Shown: piece after piece, positions 33,933 through 42,495 of the stretch
Layout of the letters: every line of letters starts with the position of its first letter
How positions within the stretch are numbered: the first letter of the stretch is position 1
Source of the DNA: Thermovenabulum gondwanense
Lineage (GTDB): Bacteria; Bacillota; Thermosediminibacteria; Thermosediminibacterales; Thermosediminibacteraceae
Length of the DNA: 64,000 nucleotides
Reading direction: 5' to 3'
Assembly: GCF_001601575.1 (NCBI RefSeq)
Contig: NZ_LOHZ01000015.1
Location: forward strand, 62,001 to 126,000
The notes under the pieces: model-generated
What the model was told of the DNA's origin: nothing
Seen by the model: only the letters and a program-made list of their open reading frames with translations
The model's database searches: none
Program-made: the position numbers and the translations under genes

Positions 33933-35516
33933 TTATTGAGAATCCTTTTTGCCGATCTTGTAAATTTTCATTTTGTTTATAATCGTAGCATGGGATACAC
34001 CCAGGAGCCTGGCAGCTTCTCTTATACTTTTGGATTTAACCAGTGCATCCATTATAGCTTGTTTTTCTGCTTCTTCTACCACTTCTTTTAGTCCTCTGCA
34101 GGATTTTTGAGCATTTTTCATTCTTCCCACTGCTGTTTCGCTGAATTCATCTTCTTTTAAAATTAAGTGTTCTTCTCTAATAAACTCTTCCTCACAAAGG
34201 TTTATGGCCCTTTCTATCACGTTAGAAAGCTCCCGTACGTTGCCCGGCCAGTCATATTTCATAAGTTTTTTGATAGCCTCGGGAGTGATATCTAAAAATT
34301 TTTTTCCCGCTTTTTGGCTGAGCTTTTTAACCAGGTGTCTTGCCAAAACGGGAATATCTTCTTTTCTTTCTCTGAGGGGAGGTATGAAAATAGGAATGAC
34401 GTTTAGCCTGTAATAAAGGTCTTCCCTGAATTTCCCCTCTTTCATTAATTTTTCCAGGTCCCTGTTTGTGGCTGAAATTATCCTCACATCAACAGGGATT
34501 TCTTCATTCCCTCCTACCAGCCTGATTTTTCCTTCCTGCAGCACTCGGAGGAGTTTTACTTGAAGATGGGTGGAAAGTTCTCCAATCTCGTCAAGAAAAA
34601 GCGTCCCCTTGTCAGCGTATTTAAAAAGCCCCTGCTTACCCCCTTTTTTCGCTCCGGTAAAAGCTCCTTCGTCATATCCAAAAAGTTCGCTCTCAAGGAG
34701 TGTATCGGGAATTGCAGCACAATTTACCGCTACAAAAGGCTTGTTCCTCCTTGGGCTTGCCATGTGAATTGAGCGTGCAAAAAGTTCTTTGCCTGTTCCG
34801 CTTTCTCCGCAGATCAGGACGGTGGAATTCCCTTTTGCTGCTATTTTGGCTATTTCCTTTATCTTTTTTATCTTTTCGCTTTCACCAAGAATATCGTCAA
34901 AGGTTGTCATAGCTGGCTGTGTAAAAGAATACACCAGTTCCATCACGCTTTCTATATCCTGAAGGGAAGCCACAACCCCTACCGGGTTTCCTTCTTGATC
35001 GAGAATGGGTCGGCCTGAAGTTATATAATGGCTTTTAACACTTTCACTATTCAATACTATTTCTACATTATCATAGCTTACGCCGGTTTTTAAAGTGTTT
35101 AACATTGGGATGTCGGGTGCCAATATCTCGGCAACGGGTTTTCCTATCGCATCCTGCCCTTTTATCTTTAATATTTTCTCTGCTGCCGGGTTAAGTGCCG
35201 TAATAATGCCATTTTTGTCTATGGCTATTATGCCTTCAACGGTAGCATCCAAAACAGCTTTGATTTCCTTTTCTTTTTTCTCCTGGGGCATCATCTTTAT
35301 TCTTTCAACTTCCATCACATCTTTTTCCTTCATCAATTCATTTTTTAAAAAATCAAAAGAAAACCCTTTTAAATTTTCAATTTTTATGCATGCATAACCG
35401 GGGCCCACTTCCATGGATTTTAAATTTATATTGTATTTGAATAAAATTTTTAAAATATCCAAAGCCATTCCCACTCTGTCCCGGGTTTTAACCAAAAAAC
35501 AAATCGATTCGTTCAT
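33933..35516 (-). CDS. ACT-PAS sigma-54 activator with TyrR-type HTH
   Basis: A 527-residue enhancer-binding protein. Order: ACT-like domain (about 1-75), PAS (about 85-190), AAA+ (about 200-435) with Walker A GESGTGKE, GAFTGA and LDEIGE, and a C-terminal HTH (AARLLGVSHATIINKM) of the TyrR kind. ACT domains commonly bind amino acids. ATG 35516 is preferred with AGGTGA upstream; a GTG at 35525 is the alternative. The intact GAFTGA loop, the sigma-54 promoter and the three palindromes 5-75 bp after its stop codon make the methionine gamma-lyase gene its probable target. Methionine as ligand is an inference. Confidence 0.92.
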   Translation of the reverse strand: MNESICFLVKTRDRVGMALDILKILFKYNINLKSMEVGPGYACIKIENLKGFSFDFLKNELMKEKDVMEVERIKMMPQEKKEKEIKAVLDATVEGIIAIDKNGIITALNPAAEKILKIKGQDAIGKPVAEILAPDIPMLNTLKTGVSYDNVEIVLNSESVKSHYITSGRPILDQEGNPVGVVASLQDIESVMELVYSFTQPAMTTFDDILGESEKIKKIKEIAKIAAKGNSTVLICGESGTGKELFARSIHMASPRRNKPFVAVNCAAIPDTLLESELFGYDEGAFTGAKKGGKQGLFKYADKGTLFLDEIGELSTHLQVKLLRVLQEGKIRLVGGNEEIPVDVRIISATNRDLEKLMKEGKFREDLYYRLNVIPIFIPPLRERKEDIPVLARHLVKKLSQKAGKKFLDITPEAIKKLMKYDWPGNVRELSNVIERAINLCEEEFIREEHLILKEDEFSETAVGRMKNAQKSCRGLKEVVEEAEKQAIMDALVKSKSIREAARLLGVSHATIINKMKIYKIGKKDSQ

Positions 35517-35593
35517 ATACATCACCTATTTAATTTTATAAAAATTTATAAAAAATTTCTATAAAAACCGATTGGAAACTAATTGTTAAATCG

Positions 35594-35623
35594 TTGAAAA
35601 ATACAAATATTTTATATTATAAT
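35594..35623 (+). promoter_or_regulatory. sigma-A promoter of the cobalamin operon
   Basis: TTGAAA (35594-35599) and a perfect TATAAT (35618-35623) with an 18-bp spacer, about 20 bp upstream of the riboswitch. Confidence 0.75.
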
Positions 35624-35642
35624 AAAAGAAAAAACCAAATAA

Positions 35643-35800
35643 AAGGTTGCTCAAGGGTGCCAAAAGCTTAAAAGGGAAAGCGGTGAAAACCCGCTGCAGC
35701 CCCCGCTACTGTATACGGCGACGAATCCGAACCCCACTGGGAAACCGGGAAGGGCGGAGGAGGTTGACCCGTGAGCCAGGATACCTGCCCTTGAGGAATG
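35643..35800 (+). ncRNA. cobalamin riboswitch aptamer
   Basis: Conserved elements appear in order: GGGAAAGCGGTGAAAA near 35670, GCAGCCCCCGCTACTGT near 35695, CCCCACTG (B12 box region) near 35732, GGGAAGG near 35747, and GAGCCAGGATACCTGCC near 35773. It lies between a strong promoter and a B12-synthesis gene. Adenosylcobalamin should lower expression of the operon. The GC content is far above its surroundings, and an ORF running through it (35647) is not coding. Confidence 0.93.
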
Positions 35801-35843
35801 CCGGTCCTTCGGAGGGAAGGGAAGGCATGGGTAAGGATGCTGT

Positions 35844-35876
35844 ACCCCTGCCGAAGGCAGGGGTTATTAATTTTTT
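35844..35876 (+). terminator. riboswitch expression-platform terminator
   Basis: ACCCCTGCC and GGCAGGGGT form a 9-bp GC-rich stem with loop GAA; a run of six Ts follows at 35871-35876, just before the GGGGG site of the pduX-like gene. Ligand-dependent termination is inferred. Confidence 0.8.
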
Positions 35877-35889
35877 AAAGGGGGATAAA

Positions 35890-36702
35890 ATGACTATAAG
35901 TTTTTTTTATCCGGGAAGCGCTGGGGAAATTTTGCAGGGGAAAGTGCAGGGGAGGGACGTACTGGTTTCTTTTCCCGTAAATTTATATACCCGTGTTGAA
36001 ATATTCGAAGGAAGATTTAGTGGCAGTGAGGTAGAAGAATACGCTAAATCTTTTATGTTTTTTAAAAACATTTTAAAAAGGTGGGGAGTAGATGGGGGAA
36101 ATCTTTGCTTTAAAATAAATTCAAAAATACCTAAGGGGAAGGGGTTTGCGAGCAGTACGGCCGATTTATGCGCATTGTACCACTGCCTCGTAAGATATTT
36201 TAGAAGGAAATTTGATATAATGGAATTAGTTGAAGAAGCTTTGAGAATAGAGCCTACGGACAGCATCGTTTTTAACAGGGCAACCCTTTTTGATTATAAA
36301 AACGGGAAATATTATAAAATTTTGGGTGATTATATAAAATTTTTCATATATGTGTTTGAAGGTCAGGAGGAAGTGGATACGATAAAATTTAATTTATCGG
36401 TTAAAGAACCCTTAGCTGAAGTTGATGACCTGGTACCGGTATTGGTTCGGGGAATTGAGGATAAAGATATCCGAAAAATTTCTTTTGTTTCTACGGAGAG
36501 TATAAAAAGAAATCAAAGAAGGTTATATTACCCCGTTCTTCAGGAGGTAGAAAGTATGATGAAGAAAACGGGAGGTCTTGGGATTATTGGCGGGCACAGC
36601 GGTAATTTTCTCGGAATTATTTATGACAAAAAATTAGATCTTGATATAAAAATTGAAGGTTTTAAGAATTACTGGGTAAATACTTTATCAAGAATCTATT
36701 GA
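35890..36702 (+). CDS. pduX: L-threonine kinase-like GHMP kinase (PduX)
   Basis: A 270-residue GHMP kinase with the ATP-binding motif IPKGKGFASSTADL near residue 79 and a C-terminal GGLGIIGGHSGN near 230. PduX makes L-threonine O-3-phosphate for the aminopropanol arm of cobalamin. ATG 35890 follows GGGGG; an upstream in-frame start falls in the riboswitch and is rejected. The downstream genes include CobD, which uses the product, and CbiB, which attaches it, so the assignment fits. Confidence 0.85.
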   Translation: MTISFFYPGSAGEILQGKVQGRDVLVSFPVNLYTRVEIFEGRFSGSEVEEYAKSFMFFKNILKRWGVDGGNLCFKINSKIPKGKGFASSTADLCALYHCLVRYFRRKFDIMELVEEALRIEPTDSIVFNRATLFDYKNGKYYKILGDYIKFFIYVFEGQEEVDTIKFNLSVKEPLAEVDDLVPVLVRGIEDKDIRKISFVSTESIKRNQRRLYYPVLQEVESMMKKTGGLGIIGGHSGNFLGIIYDKKLDLDIKIEGFKNYWVNTLSRIY

Positions 36703-36727
36703 TAAAATATTAAAAGGAGATGTTTGT

Positions 36728-38173
36728 ATGCGCATAATGATTCAGGGAACTTCATCTTCCTGCGGCAAAAGCCTGGTTACAACTGCCCTGTGCCGGATTT
36801 TTGCCGAGGACGGTTACAGGGTATGTCCGTTTAAATCACAGAACATGGCATTAAACTCTTATGTTACCGATGAAGGGCTCGAAATGGGAAGGGCCCAGGC
36901 TCTACAGGCTTTAGCCTGTAGGATAAAGCCCAAGGTGTATATGAATCCAATTTTATTAAAACCTACTACCGACAGGAAAAGCCAGGTAATTATTATGGGA
37001 AAACCTTATAAAAACATGGATGCGGTGGAATATTTCAATTTTAAAAAAAGCCTTAAGGAAAAGATAAGGGAGATATATTCAGAGATAGAAAAACAATACG
37101 ATATTGTGGTGATAGAAGGGGCGGGTAGTCCTGCGGAGATAAACCTTAAGGAAGACGATTTTGTAAACATGGGGATGGCAGAAATAGCAAACTCCAATGT
37201 GCTACTCGTGGGAGATATCGATAGGGGAGGAGTTTTTGCTTCAATATACGGAACATACATGCTGTTAGAAGAAAGGGAAAGAGAGAGGATTAAAGGAATA
37301 ATAATAAATAAATTCCGGGGAGACAAGTCCTTATTAATGAGCGGTATTGAGATAATCGAGAATTTAATAGGTGTTCCGGTGATAGGTGTAATTCCGTATA
37401 TCGATATAAGGCTGGAAGATGAGGATGGGATGGTCCAGATAAATAATATCTGTAAAAATAAAATAAAAATATCGGTTATAAGACTTCCGAGGATTTCCAA
37501 TTCCTCCGATTTCAACCCCTTTCTATTTGATGAAGATGTATCGCTATTTTATACCGATGACCCTGAGGAAATTGACGATGCGGATATAGTGATAATACCC
37601 GGCAGTAAGAATACATTGGAGGATTTAAGGTGGCTGAAGAAAAAGGGACTTTTTAATAAACTTAAGGAATACAAAGGTATAATATTTGGAATATGCGGTG
37701 GCTATCAGATGATGGGTAAAATAGTAATTGACGAGGAGGGCTGGGAGACAAAAAAGGGTGATTTTGAAGAGGGATTAAATTTTTTTGACGGGATTACTTA
37801 CATAAAAGGTGAAAAGGTATTGAGGAATGTAGAAGGTACCGCCCTTGGGAAAAGGGTAAGTGGCTACGAAATTCATATGGGCGAAACGGAAAACAACAAA
37901 AACCCGTTTGTAGAAATTCATAAAGAAGGGCAAATTGTCTACGATGGAGATATGAAGGATGAAAGATTTTATGGCACTTACCTTCACGGAATCTTCGATT
38001 CCGGTGAATTCAGGCAGGAAATATTAAATTTTGTGAGGAGGAAGAAAGGATTGGAGCTTAAAACATCCCGGGATTTTGATATAAAGAGGGAGGAAGAATT
38101 GGCAAAACTTTCTAAGGTATTCAGGGAAAACCTGGATATTGATTATATTTATAAAATAATGAAGGAAGATTAA
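36728..38173 (+). CDS. cobQ: cobyric acid synthase
   Basis: A 481-residue amidotransferase that amidates adenosylcobyrinic acid a,c-diamide to cobyric acid. The N-terminal P-loop-like GTSSSCGKSLVTTALC near residue 5 and the glutaminase Cys in GICGGYQMMG near 321 with the His in TYLHGIFD near 417 mark the two halves. AAGGAGA precedes the ATG. Next gene starts 1 bp after its stop. Confidence 0.95.
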   Translation: MRIMIQGTSSSCGKSLVTTALCRIFAEDGYRVCPFKSQNMALNSYVTDEGLEMGRAQALQALACRIKPKVYMNPILLKPTTDRKSQVIIMGKPYKNMDAVEYFNFKKSLKEKIREIYSEIEKQYDIVVIEGAGSPAEINLKEDDFVNMGMAEIANSNVLLVGDIDRGGVFASIYGTYMLLEERERERIKGIIINKFRGDKSLLMSGIEIIENLIGVPVIGVIPYIDIRLEDEDGMVQINNICKNKIKISVIRLPRISNSSDFNPFLFDEDVSLFYTDDPEEIDDADIVIIPGSKNTLEDLRWLKKKGLFNKLKEYKGIIFGICGGYQMMGKIVIDEEGWETKKGDFEEGLNFFDGITYIKGEKVLRNVEGTALGKRVSGYEIHMGETENNKNPFVEIHKEGQIVYDGDMKDERFYGTYLHGIFDSGEFRQEILNFVRRKKGLELKTSRDFDIKREEELAKLSKVFRENLDIDYIYKIMKED

Positions 38174-38174
38174 A

Positions 38175-39122
38175 ATGCTGGAGATAAAACTTCAATGGCT
38201 GGACATAATAATTGCCTGTATAATGGATATTATTTTTGGTGACCCCTATAATTTTCCCCATCCCGTTAAATTAATGGGGAAACTTATAAGTTTTGAGGAG
38301 GCTTTGGCGAGGAAATTTTTTAAAGAAAAGGGTTTAATTATTGCTGGTTTTTTTATAGTATTTTTGAATATTGTTCTTGCCTATGCTATCCCCTGGTTTA
38401 TACTTAATCTTGCAAAATTTAATTACTTTCTTTTTCATGCAGTAAATATTTTTCTGATTTATACGACTGTCGCATCAAGGTGTTTAAAAGATGAAGCCAT
38501 GAAAATTTATTATGCTTTAGAAAAATCCTTGGATGAAGCCCGTTATCGTCTTTCATTTATCGTCGGGAGGGACACAAAAAATCTCGATGAAAGAGAAATA
38601 ATCCGGGCAACGGTGGAAACGGTTGCGGAAAATACTTCTGATGGTGTTATTGCCCCACTTTTTTATGCCGTATTCGGTACGCCCTTTGCCATTGTTTATA
38701 AAATGGTTAATACCATGGATTCTATGCTGGGGTATCTGAACGATAAATATAAATATATTGGGTTTTTCCCGGCAAAAACCGATGATGTGTTAAATTTCAT
38801 ACCCGCAAGGCTTACCGGATTTTTGATGATAATTTCTGGAGTTGTAAGTTATAATTTTAAAGAAGCATTCAGGATTATGATCAGAGACAGAAAAAATCAC
38901 AAAAGCCCGAACTGTGCCTATCCCGAAGGAGCGGTGGCTGGACTTTTGGGCGTACAGCTGGGGGGAGATAATTTCTATTTCGGAGAGCTTGTGAAAAAAC
39001 CGAAAATTGGGGATAAAAAAAGGGAACTTGAAATTGAAGATATAAAAAGAGCTGTAAGTATAATGTTTGCGGCGGAAGGGGTTTTCATTTTTGGTTTGAT
39101 ATTAAGTATTTTAATGTTTTGA
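38175..39122 (+). CDS. cbiB: adenosylcobinamide-phosphate synthase
   Basis: A 315-residue membrane protein of the CbiB/CobD-synthase family, which joins the aminopropanol phosphate to cobyric acid. Family segments DIIFGDPYNFPHPVKLMG near residue 18, ETVAENTSDGVIAPLFYA near 149 and NCAYPEGAVAGLLGVQLGG near 246 are clear. Four to five helices. It starts 1 bp after cobQ and overlaps the next gene by 4 bp. Confidence 0.95.
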   Translation: MLEIKLQWLDIIIACIMDIIFGDPYNFPHPVKLMGKLISFEEALARKFFKEKGLIIAGFFIVFLNIVLAYAIPWFILNLAKFNYFLFHAVNIFLIYTTVASRCLKDEAMKIYYALEKSLDEARYRLSFIVGRDTKNLDEREIIRATVETVAENTSDGVIAPLFYAVFGTPFAIVYKMVNTMDSMLGYLNDKYKYIGFFPAKTDDVLNFIPARLTGFLMIISGVVSYNFKEAFRIMIRDRKNHKSPNCAYPEGAVAGLLGVQLGGDNFYFGELVKKPKIGDKKRELEIEDIKRAVSIMFAAEGVFIFGLILSILMF

Positions 39123-40183
39123 TTTTTAAAATTTCGGGTAGGGAGGAGAGGATTAATATCCACGGAGGGGATATATATTCTTATGATAGGGATTTAATAG
39201 ATTTTTCAAGCAATATAAACCCGTTGGGGATTATGGAAGGGTTAGAAGAATATTTAAGCAAAAACTTGAAAAAACTTTCCCTTTATCCTGACATAAAATA
39301 CAGGAGGCTTAAAAAAAATATAGCGGATTATTTAAATATTAATGAGGATGAAGTAATTATAGGTAATGGCGCCGTAGAAATAATAAATAATATGATATTG
39401 ATGTTTAATAGAGTAGTGGTTTTTGTACCTTGTTTTAGTGAATATATTTTAAGAACGGTAGTTTTGGGAAAAAACATTTTAAAACTTTCTTTAGATGAAG
39501 AATTCAGGGTAAAAAGCTCTGTACTACCAAAAATATTAAAAAAAGGCGACCTGCTTATCCTTGGTAATCCCAATAACCCGACCGGGCTCAGGATTGAAAA
39601 ACAAGAATTAATAAAAATCGCAAAAATAGTGGAAGATAAAGAAGCCTTTTTGCTTTTGGACGAAGCATTTTATGAATTCTGCGAAGAAGATTACGACAGC
39701 ATTAAACTGTTTTATAACTCAAAAAATGTCTGTATAATAAGAGCTGCAACTAAATTTTTTGCACTTCCGGGGATAAGGCTTGGTTATGCTTTTGCAAATA
39801 AGGATTTTGTGAAGACCTATTTACAGTATGAGCTGCCGTGGAATGTAAATTCAATTGCTGAAGCAGCGGCTGATTATATTTTTAAAAATAGGGATTATAT
39901 TATTAAAAGTAAAAATTACATAAAGCAGCAGCGGGAAATGATGTACAAACATTTAAGTAAAATAAAAGATGTAAAGGTTTTCAGAACCAACTGCAACTTT
40001 TTTTTATTGAAACTTTTAAAATATGATGAGGAATATGTATTTGAAAGGCTTTTAGAGAAGAACATCTTAATAAGAAAATGTTCCAATTTTGAAGGGCTTG
40101 ATAAAAGCTATATCAGGGTAGCTGTTAAAAAGGAAGAAGAAAATACTAAGTTGATAGAGGGGTTAAAAAAATGTTTTGAATAA
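39119..40183 (+). CDS. cobD: threonine-phosphate decarboxylase
   Basis: A 354-residue class I/II PLP enzyme. The N-terminal HGGDIYSYDRDLIDFSSNIN and LGNPNNPTG near residue 148 are typical of CobD, with the PLP Lys in RAATKFFALPGIRLGYA near 217. It decarboxylates threonine phosphate to aminopropanol phosphate, the substrate of CbiB. The TTG start overlaps the cbiB stop, so translational coupling is likely. Confidence 0.9.
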   Translation: MIFKISGREERINIHGGDIYSYDRDLIDFSSNINPLGIMEGLEEYLSKNLKKLSLYPDIKYRRLKKNIADYLNINEDEVIIGNGAVEIINNMILMFNRVVVFVPCFSEYILRTVVLGKNILKLSLDEEFRVKSSVLPKILKKGDLLILGNPNNPTGLRIEKQELIKIAKIVEDKEAFLLLDEAFYEFCEEDYDSIKLFYNSKNVCIIRAATKFFALPGIRLGYAFANKDFVKTYLQYELPWNVNSIAEAAADYIFKNRDYIIKSKNYIKQQREMMYKHLSKIKDVKVFRTNCNFFLLKLLKYDEEYVFERLLEKNILIRKCSNFEGLDKSYIRVAVKKEEENTKLIEGLKKCFE

Positions 40184-40222
40184 AACGGCTACTCCTTTGA
40201 TACAGAAAAAGGGAGGATAACA

Positions 40223-40750
40223 ATGAATAAAGAATTATGGCAAAAATGCGTTGACTTTCACGGCCACGAATGCCCTGGGCTTGCCATAGGAATAAGGGCA
40301 AGCGAGGCTGCAATAAAAAAATTAAATTTGACATTTTCAAAAGACGAAGAAGTTGTATGTATCACCGAAAACGATGCATGCGGAGTTGATGCTGTTCAGG
40401 TCATAACTGGATGTACTGTAGGGAAGGGGAACCTTATTTTTAGAAATACCGGGAAACAGGCTTTTACATTTTTTAGAAGGGATACAAAAGAAGGGATAAG
40501 GATTGTATTAAAACCTACGGATAAGGAAATGACCAGGGAAGAAAAAATGAAATACTTATTAAATGCGCCATTAGAAGATATTTTTGAGTTTAAAAAACCT
40601 CATTATGATATTCCGGGAAAAGCTAAAATATTCAGGTCAGTAAAATGCGAAAATTGCGGTGAAATGGCTGCGGAAAATAAAATAAGATTGATGGAAGGTA
40701 AAAAAGTGTGCATGGACTGTTACGAGGATTACTGCAGAGGGTGGAACTAA
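40223..40750 (+). CDS. FmdE-family protein with C-terminal zinc ribbon
   Basis: A 175-residue FmdE/FwdE-like protein. The N-terminal CVDFHGHECPGLAIG near residue 9 and ENDACGVDAVQ near 50 carry metal-binding Cys and His. The C-terminus has CENCGE near 139 and CMDCYEDYC near 159 as a four-Cys zinc ribbon. In bacteria these proteins are not part of formylmethanofuran dehydrogenase; links to molybdenum enzymes or corrinoids have been suggested from context. GGGAGGAT precedes the ATG. Function unknown. Confidence 0.85.
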   Translation: MNKELWQKCVDFHGHECPGLAIGIRASEAAIKKLNLTFSKDEEVVCITENDACGVDAVQVITGCTVGKGNLIFRNTGKQAFTFFRRDTKEGIRIVLKPTDKEMTREEKMKYLLNAPLEDIFEFKKPHYDIPGKAKIFRSVKCENCGEMAAENKIRLMEGKKVCMDCYEDYCRGWN

Positions 40751-40758
40751 TTTTATAA

Positions 40759-40787
40759 TTGACGTTATCTATTATTTAGATAATAAT
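40759..40787 (+). promoter_or_regulatory. sigma-A promoter for the isochorismatase-like gene
   Basis: TTGACG (40759-40764) and AATAAT (40782-40787) with a 17-bp spacer, about 47 bp before the ATG. Confidence 0.55.
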
Positions 40788-40833
40788 TATAAACAAAAAT
40801 AAAATTAAAAATAATCAGTAAAAGGAGGATACT

Positions 40834-41352
40834 ATGAGTAAGGCCCTTTTGGTTATCGATATGCTTAACGATTTTATCGATGAAAGAGGGAAGTTGTTTG
40901 TAGGGAAAGCCGGTAAGGATATAATCCCTTTAATAAAAGAAAAAATTACGGAATTTAGAGAAAAAAATCTACCTATTGTCTTTATCTGCGACAATCATGA
41001 AAAAGAGGATAAAGAGTTTGAAATGTTTCCGCCGCACTGCATTAAGGACTCATGGGGAAGCAGTATAATAGAAGATTTTGAAGTAAGAGAAGAAGACAAA
41101 ATAATTAAAAAACGCCGCTACAGTGCTTTTTATGGGACCGATTTGGACCTTTTTTTAAGAGAAAAAGGTATAAATGAGCTATTTCTCGCAGGTGTTTGTA
41201 CAAATATCTGTGTTTTATACACCGCTAAGGATGCGAGGGAAAGAGGTTATAGTGTAAAAATATTCAAAGAAGGTGTAGCCTCTTTTAACGAAGAAGCTCA
41301 TAAATTTGCTTTAAAGGAAGCCGGGAATACATTGGGCTGCGAAATAATTTAG
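40834..41352 (+). CDS. cysteine hydrolase, isochorismatase/nicotinamidase-like
   Basis: A 172-residue hydrolase of the isochorismatase-like family. The catalytic triad positions are visible: Asp in VIDMLNDF near residue 9, Lys in KKRRYSAFYGT near 91, and Cys in AGVCTNICVLYTA near 128. The overall pattern fits nicotinamidase and related amidases; substrate unproved. AAGGAGG precedes the ATG. Single gene with terminator downstream. Confidence 0.88.
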   Translation: MSKALLVIDMLNDFIDERGKLFVGKAGKDIIPLIKEKITEFREKNLPIVFICDNHEKEDKEFEMFPPHCIKDSWGSSIIEDFEVREEDKIIKKRRYSAFYGTDLDLFLREKGINELFLAGVCTNICVLYTAKDARERGYSVKIFKEGVASFNEEAHKFALKEAGNTLGCEII

Positions 41353-41408
41353 GGGGATGACGACAGAACTTTAAAAATAGTACTTCCACTAACGGGTACA
41401 GGATTAAA

Positions 41409-41436
41409 AAAATAGGCTCTTTGAGCCTATTTTTTT
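41409..41436. terminator. bidirectional terminator
   Basis: An 11-bp stem AAAATAGGCTC/GAGCCTATTTT with loop TTT and T-rich flanks separates two convergent genes; the minus-strand stop codon lies inside the stem. Confidence 0.85.
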
Positions 41437-42341
41437 ATCATGTTTTCATTTCGTGTAAAGGGTTCGCTGAAAATCATGTGCCCTGCTAAAGTTTCTTCCT
41501 TTTTACCTTCTATTAAGAATTCTACTTTTTTTATTTCAGGCAGTTCTGTTAAAGAATTTACTATAGAAAATATTGTGAACGCTTCACCCGTGGAACCACC
41601 CCAGTGCTTTGTTTTTAATTCCTTTGAAAAGTTTACAACAGCGGTACCGTTTTCTACTTTTATAGATAGAAGCTTTGTTTCCGGAGGGATAGTTTTATAG
41701 TGGCCGGGTTGTTGCGGTCCTTTTATCAATTCTTCTACTATAATTTGTTCAAGAGGTTTATCTTTTACAACTTCTCTGTATTCTGGCACGAGATAATTTG
41801 CTCCGTCGTCGGAAAAATATAATGTAATAGTTGTTTTATTCATAATAATAGAATTGTTAATTGAAGCTAAATCATATCTTTTAAGCAATCCGTAAGGCAT
41901 TCCACTTGGAGCTAATAATTCCTTGCCATCTACCAAAATATGAACCTTTTCAATTTCCGGGAATTCCGTGAGGGTATTTACTACAGAAATTATTGCAAAG
42001 CTTTCTGCCATTATGCCGGGGAATTGTGAAAATTCCTTTGAAAAATTTACCGTTGCTATTTTGTCTTTTATGTCTAAATCTAATATTTTAGTCTCTGCAG
42101 GAATATTATTTCTTAATTCAGGTTTGGAAGGCCCCTTAATTAGTTCTTCCAGGGCTTTTTTAGGGAGGGATTCACCTTTTTTAAGGTTAATTTCCCTTTC
42201 TTCGCCTATTATTTTATCGTTGCCCAAAGAGGCGTAGTAAAGGGTAACCTTCGCTTTTTCTTCAGCCTGTTTTGTTGAACAGGAGGCAAGTAGGGTTAAG
42301 CATAGAAATAGTAATGATAATACAAAAAAAATTTTTTTCAT
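41427..42341 (-). CDS. lipoprotein with two GerMN domains
   Basis: A 304-residue secreted lipoprotein. The signal peptide ends in LLASC (lipidated Cys at residue 21). Two GerMN repeats follow (about 33-150 and 170-285), each with a LIKGP segment and a later VNFSKE segment. GerMN occurs in the germination and sporulation protein GerM and in other envelope proteins. AAAGGATG precedes the ATG. The leader holds a 17-bp palindrome (42359-42375). Confidence 0.88.
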   Translation of the reverse strand: MKKIFFVLSLLFLCLTLLASCSTKQAEEKAKVTLYYASLGNDKIIGEEREINLKKGESLPKKALEELIKGPSKPELRNNIPAETKILDLDIKDKIATVNFSKEFSQFPGIMAESFAIISVVNTLTEFPEIEKVHILVDGKELLAPSGMPYGLLKRYDLASINNSIIMNKTTITLYFSDDGANYLVPEYREVVKDKPLEQIIVEELIKGPQQPGHYKTIPPETKLLSIKVENGTAVVNFSKELKTKHWGGSTGEAFTIFSIVNSLTELPEIKKVEFLIEGKKEETLAGHMIFSEPFTRNENMIKK

Positions 42342-42358
42342 CTCATAACATCCTTTCG

Positions 42359-42375
42359 GGTATTTTAGAAATACC
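42359..42375 (-). promoter_or_regulatory. palindrome in the leader of the GerMN lipoprotein gene
   Basis: GGTATTT-N3-AAATACC, a perfect 7-bp inverted repeat 18-34 bp upstream of the start codon. It could be an operator or a small mRNA hairpin. Confidence 0.35.
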
Positions 42376-42495
42376 TTCTATAAATTATAATAGCAAATTT
42401 TCTACAAAAAGTCTAAAAATATCAAATTTGGGCTTTTTATTGCAGGGAAAAAATACCTTAATGTCGAATTATTTACATTTACGGAGGTGTTTTTT

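Noticed and set aside
35647-35889. N-terminal extension of the pduX-like frame through 35647
   Set aside because: The extension lies entirely in the cobalamin riboswitch and its terminator; the kinase fold starts at ATG 35890 with its own ribosome-binding site.
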